NCBI GenBank assembly: GCA_046052145.1
Contig: JBJOMW010000008.1
Coordinates: forward strand, 96,928-160,927
Direction: 5' to 3'
Length of the DNA stretch: 64,000 bases
DNA from: Falsiroseomonas sp046052145
GTDB taxonomy: Bacteria > Pseudomonadota > Alphaproteobacteria > Acetobacterales > Acetobacteraceae
Shown here: one piece after another, positions 41,092 to 49,611 of the stretch
How the letters are laid out: every line of letters begins with the position of its first letter
How positions within the stretch are numbered: the first letter of the stretch is position 1
Program-made: the position numbers and the translations under genes
The notes under the pieces: generated by a model
Told to the model about the DNA's origin: nothing
Database searches by the model: none
The model's input: only the letters and a program-made list of their open reading frames with translations

Positions 41092-42405
41092 ATGGACCAG
41101 GCAGTAGAACGCGTGCAGCAGGCAGCGGAAGCAGGCGGCGCGGCGGCGGTGGCCTTCCTGCAGGAGCTGATCCGCCTGCAGGCGGATGGCGAGGCCGCGG
41201 TTCAGGCGCGCATCGCCGAAGCCTGCATCGCCGCCGGCTGCTCAGTGGAGCGCCGTCGCTACCGCCCGGCCGAGGTGCAGCTCCGCCACGAATTCGCGGC
41301 CGAGGCGGCGATGACCACCGAGGAACGCGAGGCCATCCTCGCCCGCCTGCCCGGCGCGGGCGGCGGCCGCAGCGTGATCTTTTTCGCCCACCCCGATGGC
41401 GAGCCCTTCCAGCCAGCGCATAGCTGGCGCCACGACCCGCTGGCCGGCACCATCGCCGCGGGTCGCATCCATGGCTGGGGCGTGGCCGATGACCTCGCGG
41501 GGGTCGCCACCATGGTCGAGGCGGTTCGCCTGTTGCGTGCTGCGGGGCTGCGCCCGAAGGGCGATGTGATCCTGGCCAGCACGCCATCCAAGCGGCACGC
41601 GCGCGGTGTGCATGCGCTGCTGCATGGTGGCGTCGCCGCTGATGCGGCGGTCTATCTCCACCCGGCAGAATCCGGCGTGGGCATGCAGGAGGTGAAGGCG
41701 CTCGCCGCCGGGCAGCTGATCTTCCGGATCATCATCCGCGGCCGGCTGCCGGCGACGAACGAGCCGGGCCACGCCGCCTTCGCCCATGTCGCGGTCAACC
41801 CCGTGGACAAGACGATGGTCGTGCTGGCGGCGCTCCAGGCGCTGGATGCACGGCGCGGCGCGCGGGTGCGCCACCCAGCGCTGGAAGCGGCGATCGGCCG
41901 GTCCACCAACCTGCTGGTCGGCGACATCCGCAGCCTTGGCGATGGCAGGGCCAGCCGCGTCGCACCGGCGGTGCAGCTCTCCTGCGCGCTGGCCTTCCCG
42001 CCCGGCGAGGCGCTGGCCGATGTCCAGGCCGAGGTCGAGGCCGCCATCGCCGAAGCCGCCGCCGCCGACCCCTTCCTGCGCGAGACGCCGCCCGAGCTCG
42101 TCTTCCTCTCGGGCGTAACCGGGGCCGAGGTGCCGCTCGATCATCCGCTCTGGCAGGCGACGAGCGCGGCGGTCCAGCGCGGCACCGGCGCGGCGCCGCA
42201 TATCAACCCACTTCACACCTCCTCCGACATCCGGAACCCGATGGTGCAGTCGGGCATTCCCTGCGTCGGGCTCGGTCCGCTCTGCGGCGATCTGACGCAG
42301 AATGGCGGCCGCGACGAATGGGTGGACGAGGCCGATTACCGCCGCGGCGTGGTGGTGGTGGCGCTCCTCATCGCCCTCTGGTGCGACGTGACGATATCGG
42401 AATAA
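41092..42405 (+). CDS. M20-family peptidase-like protein lacking the catalytic glutamate pair
   Basis: 437 residues with the M20/ArgE/DapE fold pattern. His100 and Asp102 in FFAHPDGEP and Asp133/134 in VADDLAGVATMVEA match the first metal ligands; the late His is in HTSSDIRNPM. Where family members have the general-base and metal-binding Glu-Glu pair, this protein reads STPSKRHARG (residues 163-172). It is therefore either inactive as a hydrolase or uses different chemistry. AGGAAC precedes ATG 41092. It stands alone between a divergent GST gene and mscL. Confidence 0.78.
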   Translation: MDQAVERVQQAAEAGGAAAVAFLQELIRLQADGEAAVQARIAEACIAAGCSVERRRYRPAEVQLRHEFAAEAAMTTEEREAILARLPGAGGGRSVIFFAHPDGEPFQPAHSWRHDPLAGTIAAGRIHGWGVADDLAGVATMVEAVRLLRAAGLRPKGDVILASTPSKRHARGVHALLHGGVAADAAVYLHPAESGVGMQEVKALAAGQLIFRIIIRGRLPATNEPGHAAFAHVAVNPVDKTMVVLAALQALDARRGARVRHPALEAAIGRSTNLLVGDIRSLGDGRASRVAPAVQLSCALAFPPGEALADVQAEVEAAIAEAAAADPFLRETPPELVFLSGVTGAEVPLDHPLWQATSAAVQRGTGAAPHINPLHTSSDIRNPMVQSGIPCVGLGPLCGDLTQNGGRDEWVDEADYRRGVVVVALLIALWCDVTISE

Positions 42406-42450
42406 ACTGCGATCGGCCGCCTGACGGCCGATCCGCCCAAGGAGGGGTGC

Positions 42451-42897
42451 ATGCAGCCGCCGATTCCGATCTCCGAACCCGCCTGGCTGGCGGAGTTCAA
42501 GGCCTTCATCATGCGCGGGAACGTGATCGACCTCGCGGTCGGCATCGTGATCGGCGCCGCCTTCACCAGCATCGTCGGCTCGCTGGTCGAGGATCTGATC
42601 AACCCCATCATCGGCCTGCTGGTCGGCGGCATCGACTTCTCGAACCTGTTCGTCGTGTTGAGCGGCGAGCGGAAGCCCTCGCTTGAGGCGACGCGGGCGG
42701 ACGGCGCGGCGGTGCTCGCGATCGGCCTCTTCATCAACGCCATCATCAAATTCCTGATCGTCGCGATGGCGATCTTCTGGCTGCTGAAGGCGTTGACGAA
42801 GCTCAAGGTGCGCGAGGACGCCGCGAAGGCGCCCTCCGCGACGGAAGTGCTGCTGGCCGAGATCCGCGACGAGCTGAAGGCGCGGCCGAAGGCCTGA
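42451..42897 (+). CDS. mscL: Large-conductance mechanosensitive channel
   Basis: 148-residue MscL. The N-terminal helix and TM1 carry FKAFIMRGNVIDLAVGIVIGAAF, the diagnostic MscL segment; TM2 is AIGLFINAIIKFLIVAMAIFWLL, followed by a charged cytoplasmic helix. The channel opens on membrane tension and protects against osmotic downshock. A strong AAGGAGGGG site lies just before ATG 42451. A cluster of hairpins after the stop probably ends the transcript. Confidence 0.96.
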   Translation: MQPPIPISEPAWLAEFKAFIMRGNVIDLAVGIVIGAAFTSIVGSLVEDLINPIIGLLVGGIDFSNLFVVLSGERKPSLEATRADGAAVLAIGLFINAIIKFLIVAMAIFWLLKALTKLKVREDAAKAPSATEVLLAEIRDELKARPKA

Positions 42898-42940
42898 GAG
42901 CGCGCCCGCCGCGCGGATCACTCCCCTCGGGCGATCCCTT

Positions 42941-42996
42941 GGGGCAGACTGCCCCGCCCCCCTAAAGGGGCGACGCGCGCCGAACAGGGCGCGCGT
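42941..42996. repeat. Three adjoining hairpins downstream of mscL
   Basis: GGGGCA-GAC-TGCCCC (42941-42955), CGCCCC-CCTAAA-GGGGCG (42955-42972) and ACGCGCGCC-GAACAG-GGCGCGCGT (42973-42996) abut without spacers. They probably act as terminator or mRNA 3' stabiliser for mscL and belong to the same class of hairpin arrays as at 27236 and 50513. Confidence 0.7.
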
Positions 42997-43016
42997 CTCG
43001 CGCCAGGGGAAGATGC

Positions 43017-43370
43017 ATGGCGGGCGGTATCTCGGTGCATGCGGTGGATGTCGCGCGCGGCCGCGTCGCGGAGGGCATGGCGGTGCGTATCGACCGCCTT
43101 GCGCCGGACGGATCGCGCAGCACCATCGCCGAAGGCCGCATCGGCGCGGACGGCCTGCTCGATCATCCCGTCGCCCGCGGTGCTGGCGTCGAGCCAGGCG
43201 AGCACGAGGTGCTGATGGAGATCGGGGCCTTCCTGGCCGCGACGGGCAGCGACGCGCCGCCCTTCCTCGGCGTCGTACCCTTCCGCTTCCGCGTCTTCGA
43301 CGCGGCGCAGCATTACCACCTGCCGATCAAGTTCACGCCCTTCGGCTATTCACTCTACCGGGGGGCCTGA
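43017..43370 (+). CDS. uraH: 5-hydroxyisourate hydrolase (transthyretin-like)
   Basis: 117-residue HIU hydrolase, which opens 5-hydroxyisourate on the uric acid degradation route. His8 in SVHAVDVARG and the C-terminal HLPIKFTPFGYSLYRG match the active site. The final residue is Ala, so the family's terminal YRGS reads YRGA. AGGGGAAG precedes ATG 43017. Uricase and OHCU decarboxylase genes are not in the window; XdhAB at 59-62.7 kb would provide urate. The MATE exporter gene follows 31 bases later and may be co-transcribed. Confidence 0.92.
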   Translation: MAGGISVHAVDVARGRVAEGMAVRIDRLAPDGSRSTIAEGRIGADGLLDHPVARGAGVEPGEHEVLMEIGAFLAATGSDAPPFLGVVPFRFRVFDAAQHYHLPIKFTPFGYSLYRGA

Positions 43371-43401
43371 GGATGCCGACGGGCCTGGCGGCGCCTTGAC
43401 G

Positions 43402-44694
43402 ATGGAGCGCCGTCTCCGCGCGATCCTGGCGCTGGCGGCGCCGACCGCCCTCGTCTCGCTGCTGCAGGTCGCGGGCCAGCTCTGCGAGACTTGGCTCGCG
43501 GCGCGCCAGGGCACGGCGGCGCTGGCGGGCTGGGCGGTGGTGCTGCCCTTCGCATTGCTGCTGCAGATGATGTCGGTCGGCGCGATGGGCGGCGGTGTCG
43601 CCTCTGCCATCGCGCGCGCGCTCGGCGCCGGACGGCGGGATGAGGCGGCGGCGCTGGTGCTGCATGCGGTGCTGATCGCCATCGCCGCGGCGGCCTGCTT
43701 CGCCCTCCCGCTCGCCCTCGCGCCGCAGGCGATCCTTGGCGCGATCGGCGGGCCAGCGGCCGCCGCCGCGGCAGCACCCTATGCCGCCTGGCTGTTCGGC
43801 GCGGGCGCGCTACCGGCGTGGCTGGCCAATACGCTCGGCTCCGTGCTGCGCGGCGGCGGGCGGCATGCGCTGGCGGCGCGGGTGCTGGCGGCTGCCTGGG
43901 CGGCCTATCCGCCGCTGGCCTGGCTGCTGGTGGAGGGGATCGGGCTTGGCCTGCCGGGGCTCGGCATGGCCTATGCTGCCGTCTTCTGGGCGGCCGCGGT
44001 GGCGATGGGGGTCGTGGTGCTGCGCGGTGGCGCGGGCTTCGTGCCGCAACTGCGCATCGCGCCGCAGCGGGCGATGTTCGCGCGCATCCTCTCGGTCGGG
44101 CTGGTCGCCTGCGGGCTCGCGCTGGTGGCCAACCTGACGACGATCCTGGTGACGGCGCAGCTCGCCGCCCGCGGCGCAGCGGCAGTCGCGGCCTATGGCA
44201 TCTCTGCCCGACTGGAGTTCCTAATGATCCCGCTCGCCTTCGGCATCGGCTCGGCGCTGACGGCGCTGGTCGGGCGCGCGGTTGGCGCGGGCGATTGGGC
44301 AGAGGCGCGGCGGCTGGCCTGGACCGGCGGGGCGCTGGCCTTCGTGCTGGCGGCGGCCTGCGGCGCCGTGGTTGCGCTATTCCCCGAGAGCTTCGCGCGC
44401 GCCTTCACCGATGATGCGGAGGTGGTGGCGATTGCGGCGCGGGCGCTGAGCATCATCGGACCGGCCTATGGCGCCTTCGGCCTTGGCATGGCGATGTATT
44501 TCGCCGCCCAGGGCGCGGGGCGGATGGGCTGGCCGATGGCCGCCGCCCTGTCGCGCTTCACCCTGGCGGTCGGCGGCGGCGCGCTGCTCGGCCCGTTCCT
44601 TGGGCTGGAGGGCCATTTCCTTGCGGTTGCGCTGGGCCTCACTGCCTATGGCGCGCTCACCGCTGCGGCGGTGCGGCCCAGCGTCTGGCGCTGA
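43402..44694 (+). CDS. MATE-family efflux transporter
   Basis: About 430 residues with roughly 12 hydrophobic segments in two similar halves, as in MATE/NorM proteins. Conserved positions include ALAAPTALVSLLQ and GQLCETWLAA in TM1, and NLTTILVTAQLA with FGIGSALTALVGRAVGAGDW in the second half. MATE proteins export cationic drugs or metabolites using sodium or proton gradients. ATG 43402 is chosen; TTG 43396 would add two residues. Nearby uraH does not identify its substrate. Confidence 0.92.
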   Translation: MERRLRAILALAAPTALVSLLQVAGQLCETWLAARQGTAALAGWAVVLPFALLLQMMSVGAMGGGVASAIARALGAGRRDEAAALVLHAVLIAIAAAACFALPLALAPQAILGAIGGPAAAAAAAPYAAWLFGAGALPAWLANTLGSVLRGGGRHALAARVLAAAWAAYPPLAWLLVEGIGLGLPGLGMAYAAVFWAAAVAMGVVVLRGGAGFVPQLRIAPQRAMFARILSVGLVACGLALVANLTTILVTAQLAARGAAAVAAYGISARLEFLMIPLAFGIGSALTALVGRAVGAGDWAEARRLAWTGGALAFVLAAACGAVVALFPESFARAFTDDAEVVAIAARALSIIGPAYGAFGLGMAMYFAAQGAGRMGWPMAAALSRFTLAVGGGALLGPFLGLEGHFLAVALGLTAYGALTAAAVRPSVWR

Positions 44695-44856
44695 GCCGGC
44701 CGCTCCGCCCGGTTGTCGCGCTGACCACCTGACGGATTTGCAATGTGCCCGAACGCCCCACCCACGTAACTGAACAGTTCCCAAGCGCTGGAGGAGCGGG
44801 CTAGCCTCTCCTCCGCAAGCCGGGCCGAGAGCCGGCCGCAGAGGGAGAGAAAGTCC

Positions 44857-45852
44857 ATGGAACGTCGTGCTTTCCTTGGCGCCATCGGCGCCGCCGGCCT
44901 TCTTGCCGCGCCGAATGTGGTGCGCGCGCAGGCCCCCATCACCCTGAACGGCGCCAGCCAGTTCAACGACGACCACGTCTTCAACCGCACGATGACGCGG
45001 TTCCAGGAACTGGTTCGGCAGTACTATGGCCGGCCCATCAACTTCGTGATGCACAACAACAGCTCGCTCGGCCTCGAGAAGCAGTTCTTCGAATACATGT
45101 CGGCCGGCCGCGCGGTGGATTTCGCCATTGTCAGCCCCGCGCACATGTCCACCTTCAGCCGCGCCGCCCCCTACATCGACGCGCCCTTCCTGTTCCGCGA
45201 CCTCGCGCATTGGAACCAGGTGATCGAGCAGGACCTGTTCAAGCCCGTCGCAGACGAGGTGGAGCGCCGCGCCCGCGTTGTCCTGATCGGCTATGCCGGC
45301 GGCGGCGTGCGGAACATCTTCTCGAACCGCCCGGCCACCAACATGGCGCAGCTGCGCGGGCTGCGCGTGCGCGTCCAAGGCGCGCCGATCTGGTCGCGCA
45401 CCTTCCAGGCGATCGGCATGGCGCCGCAGGTCATCGCCTATAACGAGGTCTACAACGCCATCCAGAACAACGTCATCGAGGCCGGTGAGAACGAAGCCGC
45501 CGGCGTCGAGCAGATGCGCTTCTACGAAGTCGGGCCGAACCTGCTGATGACGGAACACGCCATCACCATCCGCCCGCTCTGCTTCTCGGTGCAGACGCTG
45601 AACCGCCTGCCGCGCGAGCTGCAGGAGGCGATCCGCCGCGCCGGCCGCGAGGCCGCCGCCTTCGGCCGCCAGACCGAGAGCGGCGAGGACAGCCAGAAGA
45701 TCACCGCGCTGGAACAGGCTGGCCGCCTGCGCCGCGTGGCCTTCACCGAACGCGCGCAGATGAACGCCGCCGTCCAGCCGGTGATGGCGGCCTACGCGCG
45801 TGAGATCGACGCGGAAGGCATCCACACCCGCATCGCGTCGATGACCTCGTAA
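44857..45852 (+). CDS. dctP: TRAP transporter substrate-binding protein DctP-type
   Basis: 331-residue periplasmic receptor. The signal peptide is RRAFLGAIGAAGLLAAPNVVRAQ; the mature part shows ISPAHMSTF-like text, GGGVRNIFSNRPATN and GLRVRVQGAPIW, the last holding the Arg that binds the ligand carboxylate in TRAP receptors. GAGGGAGAG precedes ATG 44857. It is first in a dctP-dctQ-dctM operon, separated from dctQ by a strong hairpin. Substrate is probably a carboxylate; identity unknown. Confidence 0.92.
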   Translation: MERRAFLGAIGAAGLLAAPNVVRAQAPITLNGASQFNDDHVFNRTMTRFQELVRQYYGRPINFVMHNNSSLGLEKQFFEYMSAGRAVDFAIVSPAHMSTFSRAAPYIDAPFLFRDLAHWNQVIEQDLFKPVADEVERRARVVLIGYAGGGVRNIFSNRPATNMAQLRGLRVRVQGAPIWSRTFQAIGMAPQVIAYNEVYNAIQNNVIEAGENEAAGVEQMRFYEVGPNLLMTEHAITIRPLCFSVQTLNRLPRELQEAIRRAGREAAAFGRQTESGEDSQKITALEQAGRLRRVAFTERAQMNAAVQPVMAAYAREIDAEGIHTRIASMTS

Positions 45853-45859
45853 CGCACAA

Positions 45860-45894
45860 GGCCCGGGGCGGCGGCCGAACCGCCGCCCCGGGCC
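45860..45894 (+). promoter_or_regulatory. Intercistronic 15-bp hairpin between dctP and dctQ
   Basis: A perfect stem GGCCCGGGGCGGCGG / CCGCCGCCCCGGGCC encloses the loop CCGAA, directly after the dctP stop and before dctQ. No T run follows, so full termination is unlikely. Such a stem commonly protects the upstream message and lets the receptor be made in excess over the membrane subunits. Confidence 0.75.
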
Positions 45895-45928
45895 AGCGCA
45901 TCCGCCCTCCCGCCAAGGACATACCGGC

Positions 45929-46444
45929 ATGCCGCCTATCGGCGCGCGTGGCGTGCTTCGCCGCATCACCTTCTACTACGCCCGAGTTCTCGACATCCTG
46001 CTCACGCTCTCGGTCGCGGCCATCATCCTGCCGGTGAGCCTGCAGATCTTCGCCCGCTTCACGGAATTGCTGCCGCGCTACATCTGGACCGAGGAGCTGT
46101 CGCGCTTCCTGCTGGTCTGGATGGTGATGATCGGCGCGATGGTCGGCGTGCGCGAAGGCACGCATTTCAACGTGGACCTTTTCCCGGGCCTGAAGGGCCG
46201 CGCCAAGGCGGCAGCCGATATTCTCGCCGGCGTCTTCGTGCTGATCTTCGGCGGCGTGTTCCTGTGGTGGGGGATCGAGTTCACCGACTTCGCCTGGTTC
46301 CGGATCAGCGAATTGGCGGAACTGCCGCTGTGGCTGATCCATATCGCCTGGCCGATCGCCGGCTTCACCTGGATCGTCTTCCAGGGCGAACGCATGTGGG
46401 ACGACCTGCAGATCCTTCTGCACGGAGAGGAGAAGCCCCAATGA
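45929..46444 (+). CDS. dctQ: TRAP transporter small permease DctQ
   Basis: 171-residue protein with four hydrophobic segments. The conserved DctQ motifs are FTELLPRYIWTEELSRFLLVWMVMIGA and VGVREGTHFNVDLF. It is the small membrane subunit of the TRAP system and bridges the large subunit. AAGGA is upstream of ATG 45929, and its stop overlaps the dctM start (ATGA). Confidence 0.93.
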   Translation: MPPIGARGVLRRITFYYARVLDILLTLSVAAIILPVSLQIFARFTELLPRYIWTEELSRFLLVWMVMIGAMVGVREGTHFNVDLFPGLKGRAKAAADILAGVFVLIFGGVFLWWGIEFTDFAWFRISELAELPLWLIHIAWPIAGFTWIVFQGERMWDDLQILLHGEEKPQ

Positions 46445-47760
46445 CCGGCGCAGCCCTGTCCGCCGGCCAGGCAGCCCTTCTGCTGTTCGGCGGCTTCTTC
46501 GGCCTGCTGCTGCTGCGCGTGCCGGTCTCGGTCGCGCTCGGCCTCGCCTGCCTGCCGGCGCTGCTGATCGAGGATCGGCTGTGGCCGATGATCATGCTGC
46601 AGGAGACCTTCAACGGCTTCAACAGCTTCATCCTGATCGCCGTGCCCTTCTTCCTGCTGGCTGCGAACCTGATGAATATCGGCGGCATCACCGACCGGCT
46701 GGTGCGCTTCTCCCGCGCCATTGTGGGCCACATGCCGGGCAGCCTGGCGCAGATCAACGTCGTGCTGTCGATCTTCTTCGCCGGCATCTCGGGCAGTTCC
46801 ACCGCGGATGCTGCGAGCCAGGCGAAGATCTTCATCGATGCGCAGCGGCGCGAGGGCTACGACGACAGCTTCTCCGTCGCCATCACAGCCGTCTCCGCGG
46901 TGCTCGCCGTGATCATCCCGCCCTCGATCCTGATGATCGTCTGGGGCGGCGTGCTGACGGTCTCGATCGGCGGGTTGTTCCTGGCGGGCATCCTGCCGGG
47001 CCTGCTGATCGGCGGGGCGCAGATGGCGACGGTGCACGCCTATGCGAAGGCGCGCGGCTACCCCACCTATGAACGCGCGACGCTGAAGGAATTCTTCGCA
47101 TCCTTCTTCGTGTCCATCCCCGCGCTGCTGACGCCCTTCATCATCATCGGCGGCAAGATCTTCGGCTGGTTCACCGCGACAGAAGCCGCCTGCATCGCGG
47201 TGCTCTACGCGGGCACGCTGTCCATCTTCGTGTACCGGGAGATGAACCTGAAGGGGCTGCGGCTCGCCTTCTCCGAAACCGGGCGGCTGTCGGCCATCAC
47301 CCTGTTCTGCGTCGGCACAGCATCCGCCTTCGGCTGGCTCATGGCCTATTACAAGATCCCGGAAGCCATGCTGTCGGGCGTCATCGCCTGGGATATGGGG
47401 CGGATCGCGACGGGCTTCTTCATCGCCTTCGTCTTCCTGGTCGTCGGCTGCTTCCTGGATGCGATCCCGGCCATCATCATCGTCGGCACCATCCTGGCCC
47501 CGATGGCGGAACATGGCGGGCTGCACCCGATCCACTTCGCCATGATCAGCATCGTCTCCCTCGCCTTCGGGCTGGTCACGCCACCCTACGGGCTGTGTCT
47601 GATGATCTCCTGCGCCGTCGCGGGCATCCGGATCACGGATGCGCTGAAGGACACGCTGATCATGCTGGTCCCGATGTTGGCGGTGCTGGCGCTGCTGATC
47701 GTCTGGCCCGACATGGCGCTGCTGCTGCCCCGGCTGATCGAGCCGGACTTCCTGAAGTAG
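46441..47760 (+). CDS. dctM: TRAP transporter large permease DctM
   Basis: 439-residue DctM with about 12 hydrophobic segments. Family motifs include FILIAVPFFLLAANLMN, FAGISGSSTADAAS, VIIPPSILMIVWG and, near the end, AFGLVTPPYGLCLMI. It carries out sodium-coupled transport of the ligand delivered by DctP. Coupled translation with dctQ. The ABC exporter gene follows after 42 bases and may be read through, but it has no functional tie. Confidence 0.95.
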   Translation: MTGAALSAGQAALLLFGGFFGLLLLRVPVSVALGLACLPALLIEDRLWPMIMLQETFNGFNSFILIAVPFFLLAANLMNIGGITDRLVRFSRAIVGHMPGSLAQINVVLSIFFAGISGSSTADAASQAKIFIDAQRREGYDDSFSVAITAVSAVLAVIIPPSILMIVWGGVLTVSIGGLFLAGILPGLLIGGAQMATVHAYAKARGYPTYERATLKEFFASFFVSIPALLTPFIIIGGKIFGWFTATEAACIAVLYAGTLSIFVYREMNLKGLRLAFSETGRLSAITLFCVGTASAFGWLMAYYKIPEAMLSGVIAWDMGRIATGFFIAFVFLVVGCFLDAIPAIIIVGTILAPMAEHGGLHPIHFAMISIVSLAFGLVTPPYGLCLMISCAVAGIRITDALKDTLIMLVPMLAVLALLIVWPDMALLLPRLIEPDFLK

Positions 47761-47802
47761 CCGCAACTTGCGGGACGGGACGGGGGCGCTCACCTTGAGA
47801 GG

Positions 47803-49578
47803 GTGACCGCCCCCTCCCCCACTCCGGCGCGCGCGCCGCTCGTCGCGCTGCGCCTGCTGCTGCCGCATCTGCGCCCCTACCTCCCGCGCGCGCTCGGCGC
47901 AGGCGCTGCCCTGCTGGCCGCGGCGCTGCTCACCCTCGCGCTTGGCCAGGGCGTTGCGCGGCTGATCGACACGGGCCTCGGCCCCAGCAGCGGGCCGGGG
48001 CTCGATACCGCGGCGGCGCTGATGGTCGCGATTGTCGCCGGCCTCGCGCTCGCGACCTCCGCCCGCTACTGGCTTGTCTCCTGGCTGGGCGAGCGCGTCG
48101 CGGCGGATATCCGCAAGCGCGTCTACGACCACGTGCTCAGCCTCAGCCCCGCCTGGTCGGACACGATGCGCACCGGCGACGTGCTCTCCCGCATGACGGC
48201 CGATGTCGCGCTGCTGCAATCCCTCGTCGGCTCGGCGATCTCGATGGGGCTGCGCAACGCGGTCACTGGGACCGGCGCGCTAGCCATGATGGCCGCGACC
48301 TCGCTGAAGCTCGCCGGCATCGTCGCCCTGGTCCTGCCGCTGGTCGTCGTGCCGCTGGTGCTGTTCGGCCGGCGGGAACGGCGCCTGTCGAAGACCGCGC
48401 AGGAACGCATCGCCGACCTCGCCGCCCGGGCGGAGGAGACGCTGAACGGGCTCCGCACCGTCCAGGCCTTTACCCAGGAGGAGACGGAGCGCGCCCGCTT
48501 CGCCGCCGAGACGGACCGGTCCGTGGCCGCCGCGCTGCGCCGCATCGCCTCCCGCGCCGGGCTGATCCTGGCGGTGATTCTGCTCGGCTTCGGCGCCATC
48601 ACCTTCGCGCTCTGGGTCGGCGGGCATGATGTGGTGGCCGGGCGCATGACGGGCGGGCAGCTCGCCGCCTTCGTCTTCTACGCCGTGCTGGCGGCGAGTG
48701 CGGGCGCGACCGTCAGCGAGCTCTGGGGCGAGATCCAGCGCGCCGCCGCCGCCGCCGACCGGCTGCTGGAGCTGCTGGCGATCCGCCCGGCCATCGCCGC
48801 CCCCACCAACCCCGCCCGCCTGCCGGAGCCGCCCGAGGGCCGGCTGGCCTTCGAGCATGTGCACTTCGCCTATCCGACGCGCCCCGACATCCCGGCGCTG
48901 GCGGAGGTGAGCTTCGCGGTCGAACCGGGCGAGACGGTCGCGGTGGTCGGCCCCTCCGGCGCCGGCAAGACCACGCTGTTCCAGCTGCTGCTGCGCTTCC
49001 ACGACCCGCAATCGGGCCGCGTGACGGTGGATGGCGTGGACGCCACCCGGCTTGACCCGCGGGCGCTGCGCCGGCGCATCGGGCTTGTGCCGCAGGAGCC
49101 GCTGATCTTCGGCGCCAGCGCCGCCGAGAACATCCGCTACGGCCGTCCTGATGCCACCGAAGCTGAGATCCGCGCCGCCGCCGAGGCCGCGGCCGCGCAT
49201 GAGTTCATCGCCGCCCTGCCGGAGGGCTATGCGACGCCGCTCGGCGCGCGCGGTGTCACGCTCTCGGGCGGGCAGCGCCAGCGCATCGCCATCGCGCGCG
49301 CCATCCTGCGCGACGCGCCGATCCTGCTGCTGGACGAGGCGACGAGCGCGCTGGATGCGGAATCCGAACGCGCCGTGCAGCAGGCGCTGGAACGCCTCTC
49401 CCACGGGCGGACCACGCTGGTCGTGGCGCACCGGCTGGCGACGGTCCGCCGCGCCGACCGCATCCTGGTGATGGAGGCTGGCCGCATCGTCGCCGCCGGC
49501 ACCCATGACGCGCTGGTGCAGCAGGGCGGGCTCTATGCGCGGCTGGCCGCGCTGCAATTCGCCGATGCTGCCGTTTGA
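47803..49578 (+). CDS. ABC exporter, membrane and ATPase domains fused (MsbA/ABCB-like)
   Basis: 591-residue half-transporter. Residues 1-320 hold six membrane helices; RTGDVLSRMTADVALLQSLVGSA is the usual coupling region. The ATPase part has Walker A (GPSGAGKTT), Q-loop (LVPQEP), signature (LSGGQRQRIAIARAIL), Walker B (ILLLDEATSALD) and H-loop (VVAHRLATV). It forms a homodimer or heterodimer that exports lipids, drugs or peptides. Starts at GTG with GAGAGG just upstream. No neighbouring gene suggests the cargo. Confidence 0.92.
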   Translation: MTAPSPTPARAPLVALRLLLPHLRPYLPRALGAGAALLAAALLTLALGQGVARLIDTGLGPSSGPGLDTAAALMVAIVAGLALATSARYWLVSWLGERVAADIRKRVYDHVLSLSPAWSDTMRTGDVLSRMTADVALLQSLVGSAISMGLRNAVTGTGALAMMAATSLKLAGIVALVLPLVVVPLVLFGRRERRLSKTAQERIADLAARAEETLNGLRTVQAFTQEETERARFAAETDRSVAAALRRIASRAGLILAVILLGFGAITFALWVGGHDVVAGRMTGGQLAAFVFYAVLAASAGATVSELWGEIQRAAAAADRLLELLAIRPAIAAPTNPARLPEPPEGRLAFEHVHFAYPTRPDIPALAEVSFAVEPGETVAVVGPSGAGKTTLFQLLLRFHDPQSGRVTVDGVDATRLDPRALRRRIGLVPQEPLIFGASAAENIRYGRPDATEAEIRAAAEAAAAHEFIAALPEGYATPLGARGVTLSGGQRQRIAIARAILRDAPILLLDEATSALDAESERAVQQALERLSHGRTTLVVAHRLATVRRADRILVMEAGRIVAAGTHDALVQQGGLYARLAALQFADAAV

Positions 49579-49611
49579 CAGCGCCCGCGGCGCCAGGGTA
49601 GCGGCGCGACG

